Below, piece by piece: positions 9,636 through 18,296 of a stretch of 64,000 bases of DNA. Position 1 is the stretch's first letter. Each line of letters begins with the position of its first letter. The DNA is taken from assembly GCF_019966545.1 (NCBI RefSeq), contig NZ_JAIMIC010000002.1, forward strand, positions 496,001 through 560,000. The letters are read 5' to 3'. Made by a program: the position numbers and the translations under genes. A model generated the notes under the pieces. It worked only from the letters and a program-made list of their open reading frames with translations, did not search any database and was not told where the DNA came from. This DNA comes from Heliomarina baculiformis (GTDB lineage Bacteria; Pseudomonadota; Alphaproteobacteria; Rhodobacterales; Rhodobacteraceae).

Positions 9636-10541
9636 ATGCATTTAGAGTTTCGCCATCTGCGCACGATCCAAGCCATCCACGAAGCGGGGGGGCTCGCCCG
9701 TGCCGCTGACAAGCTGAACATCACGCAAAGCGCGTTGAGCCATCAGATTAAAGGTTTGGAGGAACAGGCGGGCGTGGAGCTCTTCGTGCGGCGTTCAAAG
9801 CCGATGACCCTGTCCGCCGCCGGGTTCAGGTTGTTGCGACTTGCAGAGCAAGTCCTGCCTCAGGTCGAAGCAACATTGGCAGAGTTCGGTAACCTAAGAA
9901 GCGGCAAAACCGGCCGTTTGCATATCGCAATCGAGTGCCATGCCTGTTTCGAATGGCTCTTTCCTGTGCTTGAAGGGTTCCGCAAAGAGTGGATGGATGT
10001 GGACGTCGATATCCGTCCGGGTCTGGCATTCGATGCGCTGCCGGCGTTAATGAAGGAAGATGTCGATCTGGTGGTCTCTTCCGACCCGGAAGACCTGCCC
10101 GGTATCGAGTTCATTGAATTGTTCGATTATGCGCCGGTCTTCGTGGCGTCTTCACAGCATCCGCTGGCCTCCAAACCCTATGTCGAAGCGGCGGATTTCC
10201 GGGGCCAAACGCTGATCACCTATCCGGTCGAGCGTTCACGGCTGGACGTGTTCAGCCAATTGCTGATCCCGGCAAAAGTTGAACCCGCCGCCATACGTCA
10301 GGTCGAATTGACTGCAGTAATACTCCTCCTTGTGGCCTCCAATCGCGGCGTGTCCGTTCTGCCTGACTGGGTGGTACGTGAGGTAAAGTATTCTTCTGAC
10401 TATGTTACGCGCCCATTGACAGATAAAGGAATTAAACGGCGTTTGTATGCCGCGGTGCGCAGCGAGGATCGTGAAAAGCCTTTTATGCGCATGTTGATTG
10501 ATCTGGCCCGCGTAGAGGCGCGGAAACTACAAGAGGCGTAA
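9636..10541 (+). CDS. metR: LysR-family transcriptional regulator, MetR type
   Basis: 301-residue LysR regulator with an N-terminal winged helix-turn-helix (residues 1-60, ARAADKLNITQSALSHQIKGLE) and a C-terminal periplasmic-binding-like effector domain. The linker and effector domain are MetR-like (GRLHIAIECHACFEWL; homocysteine is the co-inducer in E. coli). The start is placed at MHLEFRHL because LysR proteins begin right before the helix-turn-helix; upstream codons in frame add 16 residues without family character. Divergent from metF, its likely target. A ketopantoate reductase gene follows after 3 nt. Confidence 0.88.
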   Translation: MHLEFRHLRTIQAIHEAGGLARAADKLNITQSALSHQIKGLEEQAGVELFVRRSKPMTLSAAGFRLLRLAEQVLPQVEATLAEFGNLRSGKTGRLHIAIECHACFEWLFPVLEGFRKEWMDVDVDIRPGLAFDALPALMKEDVDLVVSSDPEDLPGIEFIELFDYAPVFVASSQHPLASKPYVEAADFRGQTLITYPVERSRLDVFSQLLIPAKVEPAAIRQVELTAVILLLVASNRGVSVLPDWVVREVKYSSDYVTRPLTDKGIKRRLYAAVRSEDREKPFMRMLIDLARVEARKLQEA

Positions 10542-10544
10542 AGA

Positions 10545-11513
10545 ATGCGTGTAATAATTCTGGGTGTGGGCGCCGTCGGCGGAACGATGGCGGCAGCTCT
10601 GGCCATGGCCGGACAAGAGGTCATCGGAATTGCCCGGGGCGCACAACTTGACGCAATTCGTGCGAATGGACTGACCTTGCATGCGGTCGACGGGGTCCAT
10701 CATACAGAATTTGAATGCGTAGGCAGTCCGTCTGAAATCGATTTTCGACCCGACGATGCGATTGTTCTTACGGTCAAGGGCCAGCATACCGAGGCCGCTC
10801 TTGCCCAGCTGGTCGAGGCGGGCGTGACAACTCAGCCGATATTCTGCGCCCAGAACGGGGTGGAGAACGAGCGCCGCTCATTGAGACTCTTTCCTAACGT
10901 CCACGGCATTACCGTTCTGCTACCGGCTGATTACATGAAACCCGGCGAAGTCGCTGTCTTTGGCGCACCGAAATACGCGATCTTTGACGTCGGCCGTTTT
11001 CCGGGTGGTGTGGACGAGGCGGACGAAAATTTGTGTGAGACGCTGAACAAGGCCAACTTTGTTGCGTTTCCAAGTGCAGAAGTAATGGCCAGCAAATACG
11101 GCAAGCTGTTGATGAACCTTGCCAATATATCCGGCGCCGCTCTGGGTGAGGTCGAAGAGGCCAAGATTGTGCGTCAGGCTTTGCAGGCCGAAGGCGAGCG
11201 CGTTCTGACTGCTGCAGGCATCAGCTGGATGGATGTGGGGGGCAATGATCCGCGCCGTAAAGGCACTTTGAAGATCGAGGATGTTCCTGGAATCGACCGG
11301 GTCGGAAGTTCCACAACGCAAAGCCTTGCACGCGGTGCCGGGTCAGTCGAAACTGATTTCCTGAACGGTGAGATTGCCATGCTCGGAAGAATGTACGGCG
11401 TTCCCACACCATTGAACGACTGGTTCTGTCAGCTGGCGAGCCGCATGGTTCGGGACGGCATCGCGCCGGGTTCGCTGGATGCCAGCGCTGTTCTTACAGA
11501 ATTGGATCTTTGA
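10545..11513 (+). CDS. Ketopantoate reductase family (ApbA/PanE)
   Basis: 322-residue NADPH-dependent reductase. The N-terminal Rossmann motif GVGAVGG (residues 7-13) and the QNGVENE motif near residue 105 are those of the 2-dehydropantoate 2-reductase family. Starts 3 nt after the metR-like stop codon, so probably co-transcribed. The family has many paralogues that do not act on ketopantoate, so panE is not assigned. Confidence 0.85.
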   Translation: MRVIILGVGAVGGTMAAALAMAGQEVIGIARGAQLDAIRANGLTLHAVDGVHHTEFECVGSPSEIDFRPDDAIVLTVKGQHTEAALAQLVEAGVTTQPIFCAQNGVENERRSLRLFPNVHGITVLLPADYMKPGEVAVFGAPKYAIFDVGRFPGGVDEADENLCETLNKANFVAFPSAEVMASKYGKLLMNLANISGAALGEVEEAKIVRQALQAEGERVLTAAGISWMDVGGNDPRRKGTLKIEDVPGIDRVGSSTTQSLARGAGSVETDFLNGEIAMLGRMYGVPTPLNDWFCQLASRMVRDGIAPGSLDASAVLTELDL

Positions 11514-11550
11514 GGCAGCGCCCGGCGAGGGGCGCCGCCATCAGGGCCGG

Positions 11551-12591
11551 TTAGGCAACCTTTACGATCTGCTTGCCCATGTTCCCGCCCTTCAGCATCG
11601 ACATGAAGGCGGCAGGCGCATTTTCCAGACCTTCCGCGATGTCTTCCACATAGGCGAACTCGCCACTTGATACTTTCGGGCCAATTTCCGCAAGGAAATC
11701 GGGCATGCGGTTGAAATGGTTGGAAATGATAAAGCCATTGACCGACAGGAACTTGACCAGAATGTTCCGCCACAAACCAGGCGCGGAAATTTCCGCGTCA
11801 GTTGCGCCGGACCCAAGCCCGCCGGCGTTGTACCAGCTGATCATGCCACAGATCGGGATGCGTCCGTGTGGGTTCATCAGGGGGATAACAGCGGCGAGTA
11901 CCTTGCCCCCGACGTTTTCGAAATAGACATCGATGCCTTGCGGGCAGGCGTCGCCCAATGCTTTGCGAAGATCCGAGGCAGTCTCGTACTCACGGTGGTC
12001 AAGGCAGGCATCGAACCCGAATTTCTCGACCGCCAGCTTGCATTTTTCCGGACCTCCAGCGATTCCGACGGTTCGCATGCCATGCATCTTGGCGACTTGA
12101 CCAACCATCGATCCGACGGGACCCGTGGCCGCCGCGACGACGAGCGTCTGACCTTTCTGGGGGCGACCGAGTTCGGTCATGCCATACCAGCCGGTCAGAC
12201 CGGGCATGCCCAGAACGCCAAGCGATGTCGTGATCGGCCCGTGCGAGGGATCGATCTTGCGAAGCTGGTTGGCGGGCAGGCAGCCGTGCGTGGCCCAGCC
12301 GAACATGCCAAAGGCGAAATCTCCGGGTTTGAAACTGTCGCTCTTTGAGGCGATGACCTCGCCGACGCCGCCGGCTTCCATGGTGCCTCCGATCAGCACG
12401 GGTGCGGCATAGGATTTGGCATCGTCCATCCGGCCCCTCATATAGGGATCAAGCGACATATAATGAACCTTGACCAGCACCTCACCGTCTTCGGGTTCTG
12501 GCATCTGCTTTGCTTCGTAGCGAAAGTTTTCCGGCTGCGGTGCGCCGTCTGGTCGACTGGCCAGAGCGATATGATGCATTTGATCGGACAT
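11551..12591 (-). CDS. NADP-dependent MDR oxidoreductase (CurA/YncB-like)
   Basis: 346-residue zinc-free medium-chain dehydrogenase/reductase of the leukotriene B4 12-hydroxydehydrogenase/CurA group. The N-terminal GroES-like domain includes MSLDPYMRGRM; the Rossmann domain has AAATGPVGSMVGQVAK near residue 155 and FENVGG near 240. Such enzymes reduce alpha,beta-unsaturated carbonyls with NADPH. The start at 12591 has GAGGAGG 8 nt upstream; an extension to 12906 lacks homology-like character. Convergent with the ketopantoate reductase gene. Confidence 0.9.
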   Translation of the reverse strand: MSDQMHHIALASRPDGAPQPENFRYEAKQMPEPEDGEVLVKVHYMSLDPYMRGRMDDAKSYAAPVLIGGTMEAGGVGEVIASKSDSFKPGDFAFGMFGWATHGCLPANQLRKIDPSHGPITTSLGVLGMPGLTGWYGMTELGRPQKGQTLVVAAATGPVGSMVGQVAKMHGMRTVGIAGGPEKCKLAVEKFGFDACLDHREYETASDLRKALGDACPQGIDVYFENVGGKVLAAVIPLMNPHGRIPICGMISWYNAGGLGSGATDAEISAPGLWRNILVKFLSVNGFIISNHFNRMPDFLAEIGPKVSSGEFAYVEDIAEGLENAPAAFMSMLKGGNMGKQIVKVA

Positions 12592-12745
12592 GGCGTTTTC
12601 CTCCTCATTACCTTTGCGCGTGACGGTGAAGGTTGTCCGGTGAGTTTGCAAGGTGAGATCTGGGCCAAACCCGGGTACTGCTGGGACTTGGCAAGCGGGC
12701 AACAGGCGCGTATACGCGCGCCCTGATCTCAAAAGGAATCCGAAA

Positions 12746-13531
12746 ATGGTAGGCAGTGCCAATCTGAACATCATGATCAAGGCCGCGCGCAAAGCGGGAC
12801 GGTCACTGGTCAAGGACTTCCGCGAAGTTGAAAACCTCCAGGTTTCGATGAAGGGTGCAGGCGATTTCGTAAGCCGTGCCGACATCGCGGCCGAGGAAAT
12901 TCTCAAGCAGGAGTTGATGGGCGCACGTCCGACTTACGGGTGGCTCGGAGAAGAAGGTGGCGGCGAAGAGGGGCAGGATCCGACGCGCCGCTGGATCGTT
13001 GACCCGCTGGATGGAACGACGAATTTCCTCCACGGTCTTCCACATTGGGCGATTTCGATCGGTCTTGAACACAAGGGACAGATCGTGGCCGGGGTGGTTT
13101 TCGATGCAGCTAAAGACGAAATGTTCTTCGCAGAAAAAGGCGCGGGGGCGTGGATGAATGATACGCGACTGCGCGTGTCCGGACGTTCACGTATGATCGA
13201 AAGCATCTTTGCAACGGGTATTCCCTTTGCAGGTCGGGCAGATCTGCCTGAAACACTGCAGGATCTCGCGCGCCTGATGCCGGCATGTGCGGGCGTTCGG
13301 CGCTGGGGGGCGGCATCACTCGATCTCGCTTATGTCGCGGCGGGCCGCTACGATGGATATTGGGAGCGGCGTCTGAAGCCCTGGGATCTCGCTGCCGGCT
13401 TGATCATCGTCCGCGAGGCTGGTGGCTTTGCCCATGCCATAGATGAGAATGGCGACGTGGTCGAAGACGGCAATGTTATCGCGGCCAACGAAGCTATTTT
13501 CGATTCATTTGCCAAGGCTATCCGTAGCTAA
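12746..13531 (+). CDS. suhB: Inositol monophosphatase family protein SuhB
   Basis: 261-residue Mg2+-dependent, Li+-sensitive phosphatase fold. The metal-binding motif WIVDPLDGTTNF and the C-terminal WDLAAGLIIVREAGG motif are both intact. In E. coli SuhB also joins the rRNA antitermination complex. The start at 12746 is preceded by AAGGA. Its 3' end overlaps that of the GFA-family gene by 4 nt (convergent). Confidence 0.92.
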   Translation: MVGSANLNIMIKAARKAGRSLVKDFREVENLQVSMKGAGDFVSRADIAAEEILKQELMGARPTYGWLGEEGGGEEGQDPTRRWIVDPLDGTTNFLHGLPHWAISIGLEHKGQIVAGVVFDAAKDEMFFAEKGAGAWMNDTRLRVSGRSRMIESIFATGIPFAGRADLPETLQDLARLMPACAGVRRWGAASLDLAYVAAGRYDGYWERRLKPWDLAAGLIIVREAGGFAHAIDENGDVVEDGNVIAANEAIFDSFAKAIRS

Positions 13532-13911
13532 GAGCTGCGATCCGAAGGATGATTGACTCCATCGACCCATGCGATGGGTTCGAAGTCGCGCGGGTTGACC
13601 CCGTCGATGCATCCGAGATTGATACCCGTTTCCGCAGGGTCTGAGCGACGCTGGTGATGCGTGTAAATTCCGCAGGTCTTGCAGAAACAGTGCTGCGCGG
13701 TCTTGGTCCCAAAGCTGTACAGCGTCAGGTTGTCCTGACCTTTCAGGATATGCACGGTGTCGGTGAGAGCCGTTACCGCCGCCGCACCGCGCCTGCGGCA
13801 AAAACTGCAGTCGCATCGATTATGTGCTGCGAGCCCATGGGGCAGGGTGGCCTCGATCAGAACGGCACCGCAGTGGCAGCTGGCCCGTATCGTCTGTGCT
13901 TCATTGCTCAT
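13528..13911 (-). CDS. GFA (glutathione-dependent formaldehyde-activating)-like zinc protein
   Basis: 127-residue GFA/CENP-V family protein. Zn-binding cysteines are visible: C12/C14 (SCHCGAV), C33/C35/C38 (RCDCSFC) and C77/C80 (CFCKTC). Family members are annotated as S-(hydroxymethyl)glutathione synthase, but that activity is disputed and most members have unknown function. The start overlaps the rhomboid stop (ATGA, 4 nt), implying translational coupling. An open frame extends upstream to 14529, but only as a shadow of the rhomboid gene. Confidence 0.87.
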   Translation of the reverse strand: MSNEAQTIRASCHCGAVLIEATLPHGLAAHNRCDCSFCRRRGAAAVTALTDTVHILKGQDNLTLYSFGTKTAQHCFCKTCGIYTHHQRRSDPAETGINLGCIDGVNPRDFEPIAWVDGVNHPSDRSS

Positions 13912-14651
13912 TTGCGCGGTACTCTTGGTATGTTTGACCTGACAAGCCGGTATTCCGGGTGTGGGTGTGGGGGGTGCCCGTGCGTCCTGTTCCAGAACCC
14001 AATGCCTCCCAGACGGATCAAAAGGGGCAATGCAAGGATGGCGCCAATGATGAAGCCACCTGTATGCGCCCAATAAGCGACACCGCCTGCATCGGGATCG
14101 GAACCAATACTGCCGAACAATTGCATGCCAAACCACAGGCCAAGCATCAGCCACGCGGGTACGGGCAGGATCTTGAAGAAGATGATGAATATGATGAGGA
14201 TATCGACCTTGGCCTTTGGGAACAGCAGAAGATAGCCGCCCATCACACCCGCAATCGCGCCAGATGCGCCAACCGTTGGCACGGTGGATTGCAGCCCCAT
14301 CAGAATGTGGATGAGCCCCGCACCCAGACCGCACACGAGGTAGAAGCCGAGGAAGGTCAGATGTCCCATCTCGTCCTCGAGGTTGTCGCCAAAGATCCAA
14401 AGGAACAGCATGTTTCCGGCAAGGTGCATGAAGCCAGCGTGGAGAAAGAGCGAGCTGAGCAATGTCAGATAGCCTTCGCCGGCCGAAACACGGGCGGGAA
14501 TGATTGCCCAGTTGCCGTAAAATTCCCAAAGCGCGCCCTCGTCTGTCTGAATGCCGAGAAAGGCAAGAAATACGAATAGGTTGGCCGCAAGGAGCGCATA
14601 GGTAACATAGGGCGTTCGCCCGGACGGATTATGGTCACGGATGGGAAACAT
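13908..14651 (-). CDS. Rhomboid family intramembrane serine protease
   Basis: 247-residue polytopic inner-membrane protein. Begins with the typical MFPIRDHNPS cytoplasmic head, then TM1 about residues 15-34. HLAGN (76-80) holds the oxyanion-hole residues, GASGA carries the nucleophile Ser130, and AYWAHTGGF carries the catalytic His196. All catalytic residues are present, so it should be active. The C-terminus is rich in His and Pro. The start at 14651 is chosen from family homology; upstream codons to 14717 remain possible. Coupled to the downstream GFA gene through an ATGA overlap. Confidence 0.92.
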   Translation of the reverse strand: MFPIRDHNPSGRTPYVTYALLAANLFVFLAFLGIQTDEGALWEFYGNWAIIPARVSAGEGYLTLLSSLFLHAGFMHLAGNMLFLWIFGDNLEDEMGHLTFLGFYLVCGLGAGLIHILMGLQSTVPTVGASGAIAGVMGGYLLLFPKAKVDILIIFIIFFKILPVPAWLMLGLWFGMQLFGSIGSDPDAGGVAYWAHTGGFIIGAILALPLLIRLGGIGFWNRTHGHPPHPHPEYRLVRSNIPRVPRK

Positions 14652-14819
14652 GCGTGCCACGCTGAGACGAAATGCAAACCGGGTCAAGCGCCATCTAAGC
14701 GAAGCTTGCAGCAACAATCTCTCGTGTCGCGAACTGGAAACTCAGGGAAATCGTATCGCGCGCCCGGACATTTACTTGCCGTAAATCTGGGGGGTTGATA
14801 ACAAGGCCAGACCACGGCT

Positions 14820-14906
14820 GCGGGCGTGATGGAATGGTAGACATACCAGACTTAAAATCTGTTGGGCCTTGTGCCCGTGTGGGTTCGAGTCCCACCGCCC
14901 GCACCA
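14820..14906 (+). tRNA. tRNA-Leu (anticodon UAA)
   Basis: 87-nt class II tRNA with encoded CCA. The acceptor stem GCGGGCG (14820-14826) pairs with CGCCCGC (14896-14902), followed by discriminator A and CCA. The anticodon loop CTTAAAA has TAA at 14853-14855. There is a long variable arm, and the T-arm GGGTTCGAGTCCC is canonical. Reads UUA/UUG, rare codons in this G+C-rich genome. Confidence 0.97.
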
Positions 14907-15162
14907 CTAACGTCGATAGAAACAGGGTGTCCGGTATCTTGCTTTCGAGGCGAGCTGAACGCTGATCAATGATTTGGTTCCAGATTGGCAGCCATACTGC
15001 CTGCTTGGTCCAGGGAAAGCCCAAATTTCCCGCGGATTGTTTCTTTGATGGCTCATTCGGCAACAAATTCTACCATTGATTTCGCAAAGGGTGGTTCCGG
15101 GGCTGAGGCACACATAAAAGCGGTTCGATAAGTATACGCTCTTTGCTTCCAAAGGTCCCGAT

Positions 15163-16137
15163 ATGAAGGCTGTTTCAACGTTTTTCCTGGCCGCCACCTT
15201 GGCTTGCGAACTGATCTTTCCAAAGGCTGCAGCGGCTGAAACTGGAACTTCCCAGCTTTCCGAGGGTAGCTATGCCCAGCACGAACTTCCAGCCGGGCGG
15301 CGATACCTTGGCTATGGGCGGTTGTTCACGAACGACCTCTTCGGCGACAGGAAAGACCGGTGGCGCACCGGGTCACTCACAAGTTCTCGCGTCTGGGGTT
15401 ATCATTGGGACGGCACGCTGCCCGACAGGCTTGGGGAGTTACTGGAACTGCGTCTGCAGGGGCAGATCATAACGCCTTCGCGCCTGACTAGATACGTTCC
15501 CTCAGATCGCAGATATGCGACGGCCATCAGCCTTGGCCTACACAGCCACGCGCAATGGCGCGGTCTGGAGGTTTCGATGGGCGCGGACATCGTGGTGATC
15601 GGTGACCAGACTGGGTTGTCATCGTTCCAACGGGAACTTCATGAACTGGTCGGAGCGGATTTGCCGGCAGCGGGCATCCTCGCCAACCAGATCGGCAACA
15701 CAATCCGCCCGACTTTCGTTGCTGAATTCGGGCAGGACATACTGCTCGAAAATTCCAATCTGCGACCCTTTGCTGAGGTGCGGGCAGGGGATGAAACCCT
15801 TGTTCGTATCGGTGCTGATCTGACCTTTGGCGGTGGGGGAGGCGAATTGCTTGTTCGAGAATCCGTAACCGGGCAACGATACCGCGTTCTCTTTAATGAA
15901 GAACCGCGTTGGAATTTCATTCTTGGCGGCGACGTGGCCTATGTGGAAGACAGCGTATACCTGCCGGACAATATCGGCGTCGATCTGAAGAACAACAGGT
16001 ATCGGCTTCGTGCGGGGGTCAACTGGCAGGGCGCTACGAGTTCAGTGTTTTATGGCCTGACGTATCTCTCCGAGGAATTTGAAAACCAGCCCGAAGGACA
16101 ACTTGTCGGATCAGTCCGTCTTAAGTTCGAATTCTAG
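15163..16137 (+). CDS. LpxR-like outer-membrane protein (DUF2219)
   Basis: 324 residues with a signal peptide (cleavage likely after AAAA near residue 25), alternating beta-strand pattern and a C-terminal Phe, all typical of an outer-membrane barrel. The stretch NDLFGDRKDRWRTG around residue 57 resembles the NDxxxxTDRxYTNG start of the LpxR family, which in enteric bacteria removes the 3'-acyloxyacyl chains of lipid A. It stands alone between tRNA-Leu and a Hint-domain gene. Lipid A deacylase activity is an inference; the catalytic Asn/Asp-rich N-terminus is preserved. Confidence 0.75.
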   Translation: MKAVSTFFLAATLACELIFPKAAAAETGTSQLSEGSYAQHELPAGRRYLGYGRLFTNDLFGDRKDRWRTGSLTSSRVWGYHWDGTLPDRLGELLELRLQGQIITPSRLTRYVPSDRRYATAISLGLHSHAQWRGLEVSMGADIVVIGDQTGLSSFQRELHELVGADLPAAGILANQIGNTIRPTFVAEFGQDILLENSNLRPFAEVRAGDETLVRIGADLTFGGGGGELLVRESVTGQRYRVLFNEEPRWNFILGGDVAYVEDSVYLPDNIGVDLKNNRYRLRAGVNWQGATSSVFYGLTYLSEEFENQPEGQLVGSVRLKFEF

Positions 16138-16228
16138 ACCGATATCTGCTTTCCGATACAACAGCCTTTCCCGGCGCTCCCGCTGCTGTTAGAATCACTA
16201 AAAAAGAAGAGCAGTGCTGGATTAGGCT

Positions 16229-17281
16229 ATGAATGCGGGCTTTCGCGGCTTGTACGTCATTTCATGGGCGCAGACCGAGATCGATGGCGTCTCTAACGCT
16301 CCGGCGTTGGCTTTGCACGTTGGTGCAGGCTGGCAATGGCGTGGAGATGCGTTGCGAGTTGATGGTCCGACGAGTGTCTTGCTGCTTGACGAGCCTATCG
16401 GTGAAAAGGCGTTGCGAAAAAGAGCGGCGCAAAAGATCTCCCGTCAATTTGGCATCAAGACGGTTGAGGACTGTATCAAAGAGGGTAGGGCAGATCGGCC
16501 GGATTCAGATTTTACCGTGACGGACGGGCGGCAAGGCTACGAAGTTCGGATCATTGAGAGCGATGATCAAAACCGGTTCTTCTTGATGTTCGAGGATGAG
16601 TTGCCGCCCCGTGGCAGACAACTTTGGATCGCTCGGATCGCTTGGAAACCTCAGCGAATACGAAAAAAAAGGCAAAATACGGGGTTGGTCTGTTTTACGC
16701 CGGGTACGCATATCCTCACCGAACGGGGCCTGCAGCGAGTCGAATTTTTGCGTCCGGGCGACAAGGTTCAGACCAAGGATAGCGGCCTACAAGAGCTTTT
16801 ATGGTTGGGTTCGCGGCGGCTGTCATCAACTCGGCTCGCCTTGAATCCTGCTATGCGACCCGTCCGAATAGCGCGGGGCGCTTTGGGGCCGAGGGGGCCA
16901 TTTCAGGACCTGGTGGTTTCGCCCGAGCATCACATGCTGCAGAGTGGAAACGCCGCGCAGGCCCTTTTCAACGAACCTGAACTTCTGGTCTCTGCTGAGT
17001 CATTGGTGGACGGTCATTTGGTCCGCCGTGAACCACTCCGTGGTCAGGTTATGTACTTTCACCTGCTTTTGCCACGGCACGAGGTTATCTGGGCCAACGG
17101 CATGGAGACCGAGAGTTTTTTGCCGGAAGCAGCGGATTTGGACGCTTTGGACTATTCGCAGAAGCAGGCACTTTTCGAATGTATGCCGACGCTGGAAAGC
17201 ATGGCCGGATCCTATGGAATGAGCGCGCGGCGACGTCTGACTGGTTCGGAGACCGCGATTTTGCGACACGCCGCTGCCTGA
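16229..17281 (+). CDS. Hint-domain protein with intact N-terminal Cys
   Basis: 350 residues. A central Hint (hedgehog/intein) module runs from about residue 154 to 300: the nucleophile position is C155 in VCFTPGT, VEFLRPGDKV follows, and the module ends at HEVIWANGMETESFLP. Hint modules of this kind are common in Roseobacter exoproteins and may self-cleave. The first 150 residues resemble no domain I know. No RTX repeats or export signal were seen in this copy. The partner or substrate is unknown. A second Hint protein at 62 kb differs at the catalytic position. Confidence 0.8.
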   Translation: MNAGFRGLYVISWAQTEIDGVSNAPALALHVGAGWQWRGDALRVDGPTSVLLLDEPIGEKALRKRAAQKISRQFGIKTVEDCIKEGRADRPDSDFTVTDGRQGYEVRIIESDDQNRFFLMFEDELPPRGRQLWIARIAWKPQRIRKKRQNTGLVCFTPGTHILTERGLQRVEFLRPGDKVQTKDSGLQELLWLGSRRLSSTRLALNPAMRPVRIARGALGPRGPFQDLVVSPEHHMLQSGNAAQALFNEPELLVSAESLVDGHLVRREPLRGQVMYFHLLLPRHEVIWANGMETESFLPEAADLDALDYSQKQALFECMPTLESMAGSYGMSARRRLTGSETAILRHAAA

Positions 17282-17348
17282 CGGCAAAAAGCAGGAATGA
17301 ATGCGAATGGCTTACCGCAGTAATTTCCAGCTCTAGGAGATTTCCGCG

Positions 17349-17376
17349 TTGACACGCTGATCTTCATGTCTATAAG
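17349..17376 (+). promoter_or_regulatory. Predicted sigma70 promoter of rpsD
   Basis: A perfect -35 TTGACA (17349-17354) is followed after 16 nt by TATAAG (17371-17376). Transcription would begin near 17383, leaving a leader of about 100 nt before the rpsD GTG. The leader could hold an S4 autoregulatory site, but I could not fold it convincingly. Confidence 0.7.
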
Positions 17377-17486
17377 CGCCCTCTCATTGGTGTTGGTGGC
17401 TCTCGCAAGAGAATGCCTGTCAGGTTTCGACCAAAGGACAACGCCCTTCATGGCTCATTTGAGCGTCAAACCGAAGGAGATCAGCC

Positions 17487-18107
17487 GTGACAAAACGCAC
17501 GTCTGCCAAGTACAAAATTGACCGCCGCATGGGCGAAAACATCTGGGGCCGCCCGAAGTCGCCGGTTAACCGCCGCGAATATGGCCCGGGTCAGCACGGT
17601 CAGCGCCGCAAGGGCAAACTGTCGGATTTCGGTATCCAGCTGCGCGCAAAGCAGAAACTCAAAGGCTACTATGGTGACCTGACCGAGAAGCAGTTCCGCC
17701 GCATCTACGCCGAAGCAGAACGCGTAAAAGGCGACACCGGTGAAAACCTCATCGGTCTGCTCGAGCGCCGTCTCGATGCGATTGTCTACCGCGCAAAGTT
17801 CGTGCCGACCGTCTTCGCTGCACGCCAGTTCGTGAACCACGGCCACGTCCGCGTGAACGGCCAAAAGGTCAACATTCCGTCCTACCGTGTCAAAGAGGGC
17901 GACGTGATCGAAGTCCGCGATCGCTCCAAGCAGCTCGCCATGGTTCTCGAAGCGGTACAGCTTCCCGAGCGCGATGTGCCTGACTATCTGGACGTGGACA
18001 CCTCCAAACTTACGGCGACTTTCGTTCGCACCCCGTCGCTGGGTGATGTGCCCTATCCGGTGATGATGGAGCCAAACCTCGTCGTCGAATTTTACGCCAA
18101 GAACTAA
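17487..18107 (+). CDS. rpsD: 30S ribosomal protein S4
   Basis: Primary 16S rRNA-binding protein nucleating the 30S body; 206 residues as usual. N-terminal [23 protein letters not shown] and the S4 RNA-binding domain (residues about 95-155, [28 protein letters not shown]) are clear. Starts with GTG preceded by AAGGAGA. Monocistronic with its own promoter and terminator, unlike the alpha operon position in E. coli; a solitary rpsD is usual in alphaproteobacteria. Confidence 0.98.
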   Translation: MTKRTSAKYKIDRRMGENIWGRPKSPVNRREYGPGQHGQRRKGKLSDFGIQLRAKQKLKGYYGDLTEKQFRRIYAEAERVKGDTGENLIGLLERRLDAIVYRAKFVPTVFAARQFVNHGHVRVNGQKVNIPSYRVKEGDVIEVRDRSKQLAMVLEAVQLPERDVPDYLDVDTSKLTATFVRTPSLGDVPYPVMMEPNLVVEFYAKN

Positions 18108-18127
18108 GTTCCGGCCTGATAAATTTG

Positions 18128-18156
18128 AAAAGCCGCGCTTTCGCGCGGCTTTTTTT
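18128..18156 (+). terminator. Rho-independent terminator of rpsD
   Basis: Perfect 11-bp stem AAAAGCCGCGC / GCGCGGCTTTT with a TTTC loop, continuing into a run of seven T. Confidence 0.93.
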
Positions 18157-18296
18157 GTTTGCGCAGTAAGAGAATTCAATTTTCTTTTTAAAATTCTTTC
18201 AGATTTTTCTTGGTGGAGATTTCTGATCGAACCGCATGGCTGGACGCATTCTGATACCGCGTTATGGTATTTGGATGTCACACGGATTGCAGGCCA

